Counted from the stretch's first letter, positions 42,781-52,153 are shown. The stretch: DNA of 64,000 nt from JAAFJT01 sp043772905 (GCA_043772905.1 JAYVFS010000301.1:3257-67256); one strand, 5' to 3'. Numbers and translations are program-made. The notes: a model not told the origin generated them from the letters alone.

Positions 42781-43785
42781 CTACTTAGTTGATTGATTTA
42801 TAACAAGTTGTGTTGATAGTATCAAAGTAATATGAGGCGTATTGTCGTCTTTTGATGTTAGTTTTTGGATAATATGATGCGCTGCCATTTTGCCCAAATT
42901 TAACCCATCATGGTGCAAAAAACTGACTTCTGGGTCGAGTATTTTGGGCAAAAAACCATCACTTATACTGATTACTGAACATTCATCGGGGATAGCAACT
43001 TTCATCTTTTTCAATGCAGGAATGACACCCGCTAAGATTTCATCACTCATGGCAAATATACCGTCAGGTTTAAAACTTGGATAAGCCTTGTCAACACATG
43101 ACCAAGCATCAAAAGTATTGCTGACAAAATGACATTCGGCAGTGATTTCGAGGTCTTTTTTAGATTGAATCAATTCATTAAATCCTTCTAATCGTTTACT
43201 TGTAATCATCAAAGTTCTATTACCAAATAAGCCCAAAATACGCCGACAACCTGTTTTTATCAGATAATCGACACATACTTGAGTTGCTTTTGCATCATTG
43301 ATAATTATTTCGTCGAAATCATTGTTATCCAATACTTTATCTAATAAAACAACAGGGATTCCCGCCTCTTTCAACTCTTGTAGATGGTCGAGTTTTACGG
43401 TTTGATTGCTCAAAGTAATCAACAGACCATCAACGCCATTTTCGTAGCAAATACGGACATTATCAATTTCTTGTTGAATATCATCATTCGATTGGAGTAC
43501 CAAAAGTTTATAGTTAGATTTCTGAATAACTTCTGAAATACCTTTGATAACAGAAGGAAAAAAAAACATATTCGCTTCGGGTATTATCAGACCAATAATA
43601 TTACTTTTTTGCTTGCGTAACTGAACCGCCGTCATGTTAGGATGGTAGTTTAACTCGATAGCAAGTTGATGAATTTTTTCTCTAAGGGCGAGACTGATAT
43701 CGGGGTGGTCTTTCAAAGCTCTTGAAACAGTTGAAATACTCACCTCTGCAATCGTGGCAATGTCCTTTATTGTCGTTCGTTTCAT
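42781..43785 (-). CDS. LacI family transcriptional regulator
   Basis: 334 residues from ATG 43785 (MKRTTIKDIATIAEVSISTVSRALKDHPDIS); an upstream frame to 43812 adds nine unlikely residues. N-terminal helix-turn-helix and hinge, then a periplasmic-binding-like effector domain (GLIIPEANMFFFPSVIKGI, DGIFAMSDEILAGVI, SFLHHDGLNLGKMAAHHII). Likely binds a sugar. Target genes are not evident: the flanking genes are PhzF and an unknown membrane protein. Two operator-like sites directly upstream suggest autoregulation. Confidence 0.93.
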   Translation of the reverse strand: MKRTTIKDIATIAEVSISTVSRALKDHPDISLALREKIHQLAIELNYHPNMTAVQLRKQKSNIIGLIIPEANMFFFPSVIKGISEVIQKSNYKLLVLQSNDDIQQEIDNVRICYENGVDGLLITLSNQTVKLDHLQELKEAGIPVVLLDKVLDNNDFDEIIINDAKATQVCVDYLIKTGCRRILGLFGNRTLMITSKRLEGFNELIQSKKDLEITAECHFVSNTFDAWSCVDKAYPSFKPDGIFAMSDEILAGVIPALKKMKVAIPDECSVISISDGFLPKILDPEVSFLHHDGLNLGKMAAHHIIQKLTSKDDNTPHITLILSTQLVINQSTK

Positions 43786-43830
43786 GCCGCTAAGGTAATT
43801 ATTTATCCACAATTTTCAATAGTTATCAAC

Positions 43831-43854
43831 CGCAAACGTTTACGCAAACGTTTG
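43831..43854. promoter_or_regulatory. Tandem LacI-type operators
   Basis: Two AAACGTTT palindromes (43834-43841 and 43846-43853) in the repeat GCAAACGTTTACGCAAACGTTT, 12 bp centre to centre, 46 bp upstream of the regulator start. The form matches CcpA/LacI-class sites with a central CG. Confidence 0.6.
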
Positions 43855-44069
43855 TTGATGGGTTTGCAAAAATGAGAATGTCAGGCAATTGAAATTAAAT
43901 GTATAAGTTTGTGCTATCAATCAATTACAGAATAAATAATAAGAAAAAATGGACTTCTCCAATTTTCATTTTTATTGTAAATTGATGAACAAAATTAATA
44001 AGTGAAAGTAGTTTTTTTTGATTCATACGATGGGTGAAGTTTAGTTACCTATTTTTAATTCCTTCAAAA
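43855..44069. other. A/T-rich spacer
   Basis: No reading frame or recognisable element; A/T-rich upstream region of the LacI-family gene. Confidence 0.5.
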
Positions 44070-44150
44070 CAGGTTACTTAGATTGTTCACATTACAAAAG
44101 CAACATTGAGTCATCGCGCTTAATGTGGAAAATAATCTGAGTAGCCTGTT
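44070..44150 (+). ncRNA. Candidate structured RNA hairpin
   Basis: Left arm 44070-44095 and right arm 44122-44150 pair over 16 bp with two G-U wobbles, then, after an internal loop, over 7 bp (CACATTA/TAATGTG). Wobble pairing suggests selection on RNA structure. A GGGTG/CACCC hairpin with a T-rich tail at 44242-44275 could end the transcript. No promoter was identified. Confidence 0.35.
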
Positions 44151-44241
44151 CGTAGGATTTTCTTAAAGATGTATCGATAAAGTAATAGTAGATAAAACAG
44201 ACAAATAAAGAATTTAAGCTAAACAACAAGAATGTATGACT

Positions 44242-44275
44242 TTTAAGGGTGCGGGCTTTGCTCACACCCTTTCTT
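44242..44275 (+). terminator. Terminator-like hairpin before unknown membrane protein gene
   Basis: Stem AAGGGTG/CACCCTT, T-rich tail TTCTTTATTTC; precedes the promoter at 44306. Confidence 0.5.
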
Positions 44276-44305
44276 TATTTCAAAACTTTGGACAACTTCT
44301 TCGCC

Positions 44306-44333
44306 TTGTTTTGTAAAAGAAAATCTATTTTTG
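44306..44333 (+). promoter_or_regulatory. Promoter of unknown membrane protein gene
   Basis: TTG (44306-44308), 17-bp spacer, TATTTTTG (44326-44333). Confidence 0.5.
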
Positions 44334-44419
44334 CTCAAAATAACGAAACATTGGAAGGGAAATTTTTTGATAACATCACAAGTACGTTTGAACTGGAGCT
44401 GCCACGCGACCTCCAAACG

Positions 44420-44893
44420 ATGGAGGAATATGTCAAGTTTATTGTTCCAAGAGTCAAAAGTTGGTCGGGTAAAATCGAAGAAACTAAACTTTGGCAAGAA
44501 TGTCGTTGGATGGAAATTCAAGGCACAGAGGCGTGGGACAAGTCGTTTATCCATATTTTTATGCCCGATGGTGAGTATCTTGTTTTTGATAATGGGGTCA
44601 TGACAAAACGCAGTTGGCGTTTGGTGGGCGAAGCTTTGGTACTTGACGAGGGCAGAAGTACCATTCTTTATGATATTGATTTTATCAGCGATACGTTTCT
44701 TATTCTAAGACAACATGGTACAAACCGTTATTTTGTTTTAGGTGATGAAAAATTTGTTACAAAGATTAACTTTGATTGGTACAATGCCATGGAAGAACTT
44801 TACAATGTCTATCGTCATAATTCACGATTTTCATTGTGGTTGTTTGTACTTATCTTTTTCGTCGTGATGTTTTTGGCGTATTTTTATATGTGA
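44420..44893 (+). CDS. Unrecognised protein with C-terminal membrane anchor
   Basis: 157 residues from ATG 44420. The frame is open further upstream to a GTG at 44249, but that lies inside a terminator-like hairpin and before the promoter, so the shorter start is preferred. The body is rich in beta-strand-like, aromatic segments (FIHIFMPDGEYLVFDNGVM, DFISDTFLILRQHGTNRYFVLGD), suggestive of a lipocalin-like barrel. The last 25 residues form one transmembrane helix (FSLWLFVLIFFVVMFLAYFYM is the core). I do not recognise the family. Confidence 0.65.
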   Translation: MEEYVKFIVPRVKSWSGKIEETKLWQECRWMEIQGTEAWDKSFIHIFMPDGEYLVFDNGVMTKRSWRLVGEALVLDEGRSTILYDIDFISDTFLILRQHGTNRYFVLGDEKFVTKINFDWYNAMEELYNVYRHNSRFSLWLFVLIFFVVMFLAYFYM

Positions 44894-44915
44894 TTTTGTT
44901 GAGAAAGGTGGTTTT

Positions 44916-44925
44916 TACTGAGGGG
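44916..44925 (+). repeat. Dispersed motif copy before terminator
   Basis: TACTGAGGGG plus one G in the 3' region, 17 bp before the terminator stem at 44943. Confidence 0.8.
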
Positions 44926-44942
44926 GTAATTTTGCAAAGAAA

Positions 44943-44988
44943 AAAAACGGCTATTGCGTCAATTTGTGCGCAATAGCCGTTTTTCTAA
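44943..44988 (+). terminator. Terminator, AACGGCTAT-stem family
   Basis: 16-bp perfect stem AAAAACGGCTATTGCG with complement, T tail. Terminators at 50796 and 51664 share the AAAAACGGCTAT stem half. Confidence 0.9.
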
Positions 44989-45127
44989 TGGGTTTTTAAA
45001 AAAAAATAACAAAAATTTGGCTAATTCACGACATTCTAACTAACTTCCACTTTCAAATGCTCACCACACGAGGACACGCTATCTATATCAAAACATTTCT
45101 TCACAGTCCATTGATAATCAAATCTTT

Positions 45128-48100
45128 ATGATGAAAACACGTCTCATTCTCCTACGCTTCTGCCTTTTGGGTACGATAGCTTTGTCGTTTGCTGCCTGTA
45201 AGCAAAACTTAACTGCTAAGAAAATGACGAAAAGCATGGCGGCTTATATCTATGCTTATACGTCTGGAACAATAGGACGAGAACAGCCTGTTAGAGTCCG
45301 TTTTACGTCTCAAATCGTCAGCCCTGACGATGTCGGTAAGTCTGTTGACGGTGGTTTGTTTCAACTGAACCCTTCAGTACAAGGCAATGCCGTTTGGGAA
45401 GACCCACAAACAATACGCTTTACACCCACAGCGGCTTTTGCTTCTGGTCAAACCTATATCGCTTCGGTGCGGTTGAAACGCATTTTTAAAAATGTACCTA
45501 CCGATGCCGAGGAATTTCAATTCGATTTCCACACACGTGAACTCTATTTTGAAGTCGTCACCGATGGCATTCAACCTGAATCCAATAACGATATGTCGCG
45601 TCAAGAACTCATAGGCGAATTGAACACTTCTGACCATGCCGACGATAAAAATGTTGAATCTGTTTTGCAAGCACAGCAAAACGGTAAGGCATTGAAAATC
45701 AATTGGATACACTCGCCTGATGGTCAACATCATGCGTTCAGAGTGAAAGAAGTAATGCGGGGTGCAACGGCTTCAAAAGTCGCTTTGACGTGGTCGGGCA
45801 GCTCTTTGGGCGTGTCTCAAAAAGGTGAATCGGAAGTGGTTATACCTGCATTAGGTGAATTTGTGGCGATGAATACACGCCTTGTTCAAGACGCAGAACA
45901 ATACATAAAAATCAATTTCAGCGACCCCCTCAGTACAACAGGCGATGTGAATGGTTTGATAAAAATAAACGATTGGTTTGGCAATTTGCGGACAGCGATT
46001 GATGGCAACAGTATTTTGGTTTACCCAAGTGACCGTATTACAGGTGAACATGCCTTGTATGTTGACGGTGGTATTGCCAATTTTCAAGGCAAAAAAATGG
46101 GTCAATCGGCTTCGTTTATGCTCACTTTTTCTGATGTAAAACCGCAAGTTAGGCTTGTCGGACGTGGCGTGATTATGCCAAGTTCAGACGGTTTGAATTT
46201 CCCTTTTGAAGCTATAAATCTGAATTTTGTGGACGTTGAAATTGTCAAAATATTTAATAACAATATTTTACAATTTTTGCAAACCAATGATTTTGAAGGA
46301 GATAACGAGTTGGAACGTGTGGGAAGGATTATTATGCAAAAACGTGTTACCTTGAAAGACCTTAATCCGTCAGCTTCTACAATGAAATGGACGCGTTATG
46401 GTATTGATTTGGCTGAATTGGTTAAAAAAGACCCGAATGCGATTTATCAAGTTCGCATTGGTTTTAGGCACAACTACACCAATTATACATGTACTGGTAG
46501 CGACATTAAAGACGATTTGAACGGCATGACGATGATGCACGAGCCGACAGATTTTACAGATACAGAAGAAAATGGCTATTGGGAAGACAAATCTATTTGG
46601 CGTTACGATTGGAACGGCGGTGATGCGACGGGCGAATACAACTATCAAGAGCGTCAAAATCCTTGTACACCTTATTATTACAACAACGATCATTTTGTTC
46701 GCCGCAATGTTTTTGCTTCGGATTTAGGCATTATTGCTAAAAAAGGGGCTGATAATTCGATTTTTGTGGCGGTTTCAGACTTGAAAAGCACGTATCCACG
46801 TGGTTCAGTCAAACTTGAAGTCTTTGATTATCAGCAACAGCCTTTGGCTTCGGCTATGACCAATTCAGACGGTGTAGCGGTTTTGTCAGACATAAAAGGC
46901 AAACCGTGGGTCGTTGTCGCAACGGTAGGCGACCAAAAGGGTTATCTACCCCTCAGTAATCAGAACGCATTGAACCTCAGTCGTTTCGATGTGGCGGGTG
47001 CTGAAATGCAAAAAGGTTTGAAAGGCTTTTTGTACGGAGAACGCGGCGTTTGGCGACCGGGTGATTCCTTGCATCTCAACTTTATGTTAGAAGATAAAGA
47101 CAATAAACTGCCCGATGACTATCCTATAACATTGGAATTGTACGACCCAAAAGGTGTGATGCAATTGCGTCAAACGACGGTTGAGAATGTTAAAAATATC
47201 TATCCTTTCCGCATCGCTACAAGACCAGATGCGCCAACTGGTACATGGCGGGCAGACATCAAAGCGGGTGGTGCAACATTTACCCAACCCATTAAGATTG
47301 AAACAGTTAAGCCCAATCGTTTGAAAATAAAACTGGATTTTGACAAAAAAGAAATCGCTGCCGGCGAGGAAAATGTGTCTGGAACTCTGCAAGTCAATTG
47401 GCTAATGGGTACGCCTGCACGGAACGTCAAAACACGGATTGAAGCGTCCATGACAAGCATCAAAACAGAATTTCCAAAATATAAAGATTTTATTTTTGAC
47501 GACCCATTAAGGAAGTTTAAAAGCGAACCAACCGTCATTTATGACAATAATGTGGACGACAATGGCGCGGCAAAAGTTTATGCCAATTTGCCAAAAGCAC
47601 AAGGTGCGGCCGGTAAAATGCGTATTGGTTTCAAAATAAGAGCTTTTGAACCTTCGGGAGACTTTTCTTCTGATTATCAAACGTTGGATTATTCACCTTA
47701 CAAAACTTATGTAGGTGTCGCTGTTCCCAAAAATAAAATGGGTGAAAAACGCTTTGATATTGGCAAAAAGAACATCATAACAGTCGCTATGGTGGACAAA
47801 AGTGGTTTTCCACTACGAAATCGTCTCGTTGATGTCTCTGTTTATCGCGTCGAATGGCGTTGGTGGTGGGAAACGGGTACGGATGATGCAGCGCAATTCA
47901 CCTCTGGCAAAGATATGAAAGCCGTTGTTCAACAAAAAGTAACGACTGATGGCAACGGCATGGCAGAGGTTGCTGTCACGCCCGACCGTTGGGGACGCTA
48001 TTTTGTTCATGCGGGCGACCCCCTCAGTAGTCACTACTCTGGCGACTATTTTTACAGCGGATATCCGTGGGACGAAGGCGATCAGCAAGCGGGTTTGAGC

Positions 48101-50779
48101 CGCAACAATGCCGCGATGTTGAGTTTTAATACCTCAAAAGACAATTACGCAGTCGGCGAAATGGTGGAGTTGAACATTCCGACACCTGAAAACGGCAAGG
48201 CATTGATTTCGATTGAAAACGGCACAAAAGTCCTTGAATCAAAGTGGATTAACACCAAAAACGGCATGACGACGTATAGTTTTAAAGCTACGGCTGCTAT
48301 GTCGCCGACGGTTTATGCCTTCGTAACGCTCATTCAGCCACATAATAATACAAAAAACGACTTGCCGATACGTATGTATGGCGTGTCTGCGGTCAATATC
48401 GAAGACCCAAAAACACGGCTTGAACCCATCGTAAAAATGCCTGCTGATATCAAACCAGAAGAAAAAGTGACGGTGGAAGTGCGTGAGAAAAATGGTCGCC
48501 CAATGGCTTACACCATTGCTTTAGTGGACGAAGGTTTGCTCGATTTGACCCGTTTTGAAACGCCGAATCCGTGGAAAACATTCTACGCACGCGAGGCTTT
48601 GGGTGTTCAAACTTTTGATGTTTATGACCAAGTGTTGGGGGCGTATGGCGGTCAATTAGAACGCATTTTGAGCATCGGTGGTGACAAAGCGGGCAGACCT
48701 AAAAATGCGCAACGAGCCAACCGTTTCAAGCCCGTCGTCATGTCTTATGGACCTTTTTATTCATCGGGTTATACTAAAAAACATGAGATTTTGATACCGA
48801 ATTATGTCGGTTCTGTACGTGCAATGGTTGTTGCAACCGATGGTGCAGCCGCTTATGGTGCTGGTGAAGCAACGGCAACAGTGACGAAACCTTTGATGGT
48901 TTTAGCTACTTTACCTCGTGTATTGACGCAAAAAGAGTATCTAAAACTGCCTGTTGATGTTTTTGTAAACGATGTAAAAGTTAAAAATGCAACGATTACG
49001 GTAACAGAATCAACAGGTTTGGTGCAGATTGTTGGTTCAAAATCAAAATCTGTTTCTTTCGATAAACCAACGGATAAAATGGTGGATTTTGACCTACAAG
49101 TGCTTGAAAAAGTAGGCGTGGCGAAGTTCAAAATCATTGCAGAAGGCGGCGGTGAACGCTCCACTTCTGAAATAGAAATTGATGTGCGGAATCCAAATCC
49201 TGTTGTCACCAATATTCAACAAAACGTGGTGCAAGCGGGTCAAAGCATTCAAATGCCTTATAATGGTATCGGCACTTTGGGTACAAATGCTGCAACTTTG
49301 GAGGTTTCGACGATTCCGCCGATAGATTTAGCGGCTCGTTTGGCGTACCTGTTGCAATATCCTTATGGTTGCGTGGAACAGACGACGAGTGCGGCGTTCC
49401 CGCAATTATATGTGGACAAATTGATGGATATTGATGATGCGAAGCAAAAAATCGCTTCTGCCAATATCCGTGCAGCGATTGACCGTTTGCGTATGTTCCA
49501 AACGGCAGACGGTGGTTTTGGCTACTGGCAAGGCGAGGATTTTGCGGACTCATGGGCAACGAGTTATGTCGGGCACTTTTTGTTAGAAGCCAAAGCCGCA
49601 GGTTATGCTTTGCCGCCAAATATGATTGAGCGTTGGATAAAAGCGCAACAAATGGCAGCAAAACGTTGGTCAGCAACGCCTACACCTACGCCAAATGCCC
49701 CAAATACTGAGGGGGGCGGTTGGAACGAAGACAGCCGTGATTTGACACAAGCCTATCGCCTTTACACGCTGGCAGTCGCTCGTTCTCCCGAATCGGCTTC
49801 GATGAATGCTTTGCGGGAAAAGAAAAATCTTTCTTTACAAGCAAAATGGCGTTTGGCAGCTGCTTATGCAACGGCTGGCAAGCCCGAAGTTGCGAAACAA
49901 TTGATTGCAAATTTAGGTACATCGTTCAATAAATATCGTGAATTGGGCAACACTTATGGCTCTGAATTGCGTGACCAAGCGATGGTTTTAGAGACTTTGG
50001 TCTTAACCCAAAACCCAAATCAAGCGATTCAAGTGGCGCGTGAAGTCGCTCAAAAACTAAGTTCAGGCGATTGGTACGGCACGCAATCCGTTGCCTATGG
50101 TTTGTTGGCAATGTCGAAATTTGCAATGGGAAATGGTGCAAGTAATTCATTCTCATTCAGTTATGATGTCAATGGCAAAACAGGTAATTTCAAAACGGAC
50201 AAATCTATTGCCCTCATTGACTTACCTCCAAATGGTTCAAATAAATTGACGATTCGGAACACGTCTAAAACGCAGCTTTTTGTACGCCTTATACTGAGGG
50301 GTCAACAATCAGTCGGTTCAACACAACCTGTGGCGGCTTCAAATCTGAATATGAATGTCATATATCGGAATTTGCGTGGTGAGCCACTTAATCCTCAAAG
50401 TATCAAACAAGGCACTGATTTTATTGCTGAAATAACCGTCGGAAACCCAGGCAGTTTGGGCAAAGCGTATAAAGAAATGGCTTTGTCACAGGTCTTTCCA
50501 TCGGGTTGGGAAATCCTCAATCCTCGTATGGATAGGGTGCAAGGTTGGACAAATACAAGCGTTCCACGTTATCAAGACATCAGAGACGACCGTGTAAACA
50601 CGTTTTTTGACCTTGCTGTTGGCAAAACGCACACCTATCGGATTCAACTTAACGCCGCTTATGCAGGTCATTTTTGGCTGCCGACGCAGTTGTGCGAAGC
50701 GATGTATGACAACTCAATTTCGGCAAAACAAACGGGCATGTGGGTTGATGTAGTTGCGGGGGAGAAGCGGGCGATGTGA
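45128..50779 (+). CDS. Alpha-2-macroglobulin family lipoprotein with thioester
   Basis: 1883 residues, a full-length bacterial alpha-2-macroglobulin (COG2373, YfhM type). Lipobox LSFAAC anchors it to a membrane; MG domains fill the N-terminal two-thirds. The thioester CVEQ (Cys1415 to Gln1418 in YPYGCVEQTTSAAF) is intact, followed by an alpha-alpha toroid domain (AAIDRLRMFQTADGGFGYW) and a C-terminal MG10-like part. It traps proteases in the periplasm, usually with PBP1C, whose gene lies 10 kb downstream here. Five motif copies (45926, 46949, 48020, 49705, 50292) and one degenerate copy (45370) keep the frame open. Confidence 0.95.
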   Translation: MMKTRLILLRFCLLGTIALSFAACKQNLTAKKMTKSMAAYIYAYTSGTIGREQPVRVRFTSQIVSPDDVGKSVDGGLFQLNPSVQGNAVWEDPQTIRFTPTAAFASGQTYIASVRLKRIFKNVPTDAEEFQFDFHTRELYFEVVTDGIQPESNNDMSRQELIGELNTSDHADDKNVESVLQAQQNGKALKINWIHSPDGQHHAFRVKEVMRGATASKVALTWSGSSLGVSQKGESEVVIPALGEFVAMNTRLVQDAEQYIKINFSDPLSTTGDVNGLIKINDWFGNLRTAIDGNSILVYPSDRITGEHALYVDGGIANFQGKKMGQSASFMLTFSDVKPQVRLVGRGVIMPSSDGLNFPFEAINLNFVDVEIVKIFNNNILQFLQTNDFEGDNELERVGRIIMQKRVTLKDLNPSASTMKWTRYGIDLAELVKKDPNAIYQVRIGFRHNYTNYTCTGSDIKDDLNGMTMMHEPTDFTDTEENGYWEDKSIWRYDWNGGDATGEYNYQERQNPCTPYYYNNDHFVRRNVFASDLGIIAKKGADNSIFVAVSDLKSTYPRGSVKLEVFDYQQQPLASAMTNSDGVAVLSDIKGKPWVVVATVGDQKGYLPLSNQNALNLSRFDVAGAEMQKGLKGFLYGERGVWRPGDSLHLNFMLEDKDNKLPDDYPITLELYDPKGVMQLRQTTVENVKNIYPFRIATRPDAPTGTWRADIKAGGATFTQPIKIETVKPNRLKIKLDFDKKEIAAGEENVSGTLQVNWLMGTPARNVKTRIEASMTSIKTEFPKYKDFIFDDPLRKFKSEPTVIYDNNVDDNGAAKVYANLPKAQGAAGKMRIGFKIRAFEPSGDFSSDYQTLDYSPYKTYVGVAVPKNKMGEKRFDIGKKNIITVAMVDKSGFPLRNRLVDVSVYRVEWRWWWETGTDDAAQFTSGKDMKAVVQQKVTTDGNGMAEVAVTPDRWGRYFVHAGDPLSSHYSGDYFYSGYPWDEGDQQAGLSRNNAAMLSFNTSKDNYAVGEMVELNIPTPENGKALISIENGTKVLESKWINTKNGMTTYSFKATAAMSPTVYAFVTLIQPHNNTKNDLPIRMYGVSAVNIEDPKTRLEPIVKMPADIKPEEKVTVEVREKNGRPMAYTIALVDEGLLDLTRFETPNPWKTFYAREALGVQTFDVYDQVLGAYGGQLERILSIGGDKAGRPKNAQRANRFKPVVMSYGPFYSSGYTKKHEILIPNYVGSVRAMVVATDGAAAYGAGEATATVTKPLMVLATLPRVLTQKEYLKLPVDVFVNDVKVKNATITVTESTGLVQIVGSKSKSVSFDKPTDKMVDFDLQVLEKVGVAKFKIIAEGGGERSTSEIEIDVRNPNPVVTNIQQNVVQAGQSIQMPYNGIGTLGTNAATLEVSTIPPIDLAARLAYLLQYPYGCVEQTTSAAFPQLYVDKLMDIDDAKQKIASANIRAAIDRLRMFQTADGGFGYWQGEDFADSWATSYVGHFLLEAKAAGYALPPNMIERWIKAQQMAAKRWSATPTPTPNAPNTEGGGWNEDSRDLTQAYRLYTLAVARSPESASMNALREKKNLSLQAKWRLAAAYATAGKPEVAKQLIANLGTSFNKYRELGNTYGSELRDQAMVLETLVLTQNPNQAIQVAREVAQKLSSGDWYGTQSVAYGLLAMSKFAMGNGASNSFSFSYDVNGKTGNFKTDKSIALIDLPPNGSNKLTIRNTSKTQLFVRLILRGQQSVGSTQPVAASNLNMNVIYRNLRGEPLNPQSIKQGTDFIAEITVGNPGSLGKAYKEMALSQVFPSGWEILNPRMDRVQGWTNTSVPRYQDIRDDRVNTFFDLAVGKTHTYRIQLNAAYAGHFWLPTQLCEAMYDNSISAKQTGMWVDVVAGEKRAM

Positions 50780-50785
50780 TGAATG

Positions 50786-50795
50786 CCCCGCAGTA
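50786..50795 (-). repeat. Degenerate motif copy (T to G) before terminator
   Basis: CCCCGCAGTA, one base different from consensus, directly in front of the stem at 50796. Confidence 0.55.
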
Positions 50796-50830
50796 AAAAA
50801 CGGCTATCATCTATGACGATAGCCGTTTTT
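50796..50830 (+). terminator. Terminator, AACGGCTAT-stem family
   Basis: AAAAACGGCTATC paired with GATAGCCGTTTTT. Confidence 0.85.
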
Positions 50831-50848
50831 AATTTCCCAAAAAGAGTG

Positions 50849-50856
50849 TATTTTTG
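50849..50856 (+). promoter_or_regulatory. -7 element of xisHI promoter
   Basis: TATTTTTG, 46 bp before the xisH start. Confidence 0.45.
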
Positions 50857-50901
50857 TAATAAAATTGAAAACTTAAAAGGAAATAGAAAAACAAACCGAC
50901 T

Positions 50902-51318
50902 ATGGCAAGAGATAAATACCATTATCACGTAAAAGAAGCCTTGATAAAGGATGGTTGGACAATTACCGATGACCCATATTATATCATCACACCAGGTCTC
51001 AACTATCCTGTTGATTTAGGTGCAGAGAAAATAATTGGGGCAATAAAAGGGAATAAAAAGATAGCCGTTGAAATCAAAAGTTTTCTCGCAGAAAGTTTGC
51101 CCAATGAATTTCATACGGCATTAGGACAGTATCTCGATTATGAAACAGGGATTGAAGACCAAGAACCCGATAGAGAAATATTTTTGGCAATACCTGTTAA
51201 AATTTGACAGAAAATTCAAAAAATTCCCTTATTGTTGAAAAATTTGAACAAATACACGGTTGATTTGCTTATTTATGACATAGAAACAAAAACAGTTGTA
51301 GAATGGATAAAAAAATAG
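50902..51318 (+). pseudogene. xisH: XisH family protein gene with in-frame TGA at codon 102
   Basis: Codons 1-101 give a clear XisH N-terminus (KYHYHVKEALIKDGWTITDDPY, VDLGAEKII, KIAVEIKSF, ALGQYLDYE, REIFLAIPVKI), with the D/E-x-K nuclease-like core intact. TGA at 51205-51207 interrupts it. The same frame then continues with KIPLLLKNLNKYTVDLLIYD and IETKTVVEWIKK to TAG at 51316, giving exactly the usual 138 codons. So a single nonsense mutation, or a sequencing error or recoding, splits an otherwise intact gene. Its end overlaps xisI by 16 bp, the normal xisHI arrangement. Confidence 0.85.
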
Positions 51319-51644
51319 AAAATTATCAAAACATTATCACAAAGATATTGAAAGACTATGCGGACTCATTTAATCAATCACCAAAAAGCATAGAAGCTAA
51401 ATTGGTCTTTGATTTTGAACGACAATCTTTTCAAGTCTTGAATATAGGCTGGCGCAATGGCGAGTATTATTTTTATGTCGTTTTTCATTTAGAAATTAAA
51501 AATGGCAAAGTTTGGGTAAATGAAAACCGTACAGATGTTTTAATTGCTCAAATGCTTGTTGAACAGGGCATTCCGAAAAGCGACATCGTTTTAGGGTTAC
51601 AGTCGCCTGAAACAAGGGTTTTAAGTGGGTATGCTGTGGCATGA
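51303..51644 (+). CDS. xisI: XisI family protein
   Basis: 113 residues, full length. XisI signature: NYQNIITKILKDYA, VFDFERQSFQVLNIGW, and the C-terminal LVEQGIPKSDIVLGLQSPETR. XisH and XisI were named as factors needed for excision of the fdxN element in Anabaena, but most genomes have them without that element, and they behave like mobile gene pairs of unclear function. The start overlaps the xisH frame. Confidence 0.92.
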   Translation: MDKKIENYQNIITKILKDYADSFNQSPKSIEAKLVFDFERQSFQVLNIGWRNGEYYFYVVFHLEIKNGKVWVNENRTDVLIAQMLVEQGIPKSDIVLGLQSPETRVLSGYAVA

Positions 51645-51654
51645 CTAATTGAAA

Positions 51655-51664
51655 CCCCACAGTA
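51655..51664 (-). repeat. Degenerate motif copy (T to A) before terminator
   Basis: CCCCACAGTA, one base from consensus, directly in front of the stem at 51664. Confidence 0.55.
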
Positions 51665-51700
51665 AAAAACGGCTATCGAACATTCTCGATAGCCGTTTTG
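51664..51700. terminator. Terminator, AACGGCTAT-stem family
   Basis: AAAACGGCTATCGA paired with TCGATAGCCGTTTT between convergent xisI and the Dabb gene. Confidence 0.85.
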
Positions 51701-51704
51701 TCTT

Positions 51705-52004
51705 TTATCCTTCCGCATCATAAACAATGACTTTTGACCACAAATGCTTGCATTTATCAACAAAAGCATGATGAATGGGGTGGACTTGATACACTTCTTC
51801 GGCTTCCATATCATCGAAAACGAGTAGCCATGAAACCGAATAAGAACGCTCTATAACCTCTCGATTTGTGGCAGCAGGAAAGCCAATATGCACCATTTTG
51901 ATGCCTTCAATGACTTTTAAAGTTTCTAAACCAGCGACCAATTCGGCTTTGTCGCTTTCACTGTTTGGGTTGTTTAACCAAAAATAAACGTGGTGAATGA
52001 ACAT
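51705..52004 (-). CDS. Dabb family (stress-responsive alpha/beta barrel) protein
   Basis: 99 residues. The N-terminus FIHHVYFWLNNP, the SYSVSWLLVFDDMEAEEVYQVHPIH block and the final HLWSKVIVYD match the dimeric Dabb barrel family. Role unknown in bacteria. Its 3' end nearly meets the xisI terminator. Confidence 0.88.
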   Translation of the reverse strand: MFIHHVYFWLNNPNSESDKAELVAGLETLKVIEGIKMVHIGFPAATNREVIERSYSVSWLLVFDDMEAEEVYQVHPIHHAFVDKCKHLWSKVIVYDAEG

Positions 52005-52153
52005 GATTTTTTTTTAATGATGAATTATGAATGATAAATGATGAATTTTACAGGAATTGAACTAAAACATTGATTATCAATTTGTTCAATAGTTAAATTC
52101 ATTAATTGATGTCTCAAAAGTAAGCTAAGTTATTGAATCATAACTATTTTTTG

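Noticed and set aside
44249..44419. GTG 44249 as start of the unknown membrane protein
   Set aside because: The codon lies in a terminator-like hairpin and upstream of the TATTTTTG promoter; ATG 44420 fits better.
50902..51644. xisHI as evidence for an excisable element
   Set aside because: No recombinase, direct repeats or interrupted gene seen; xisHI is common without such elements.
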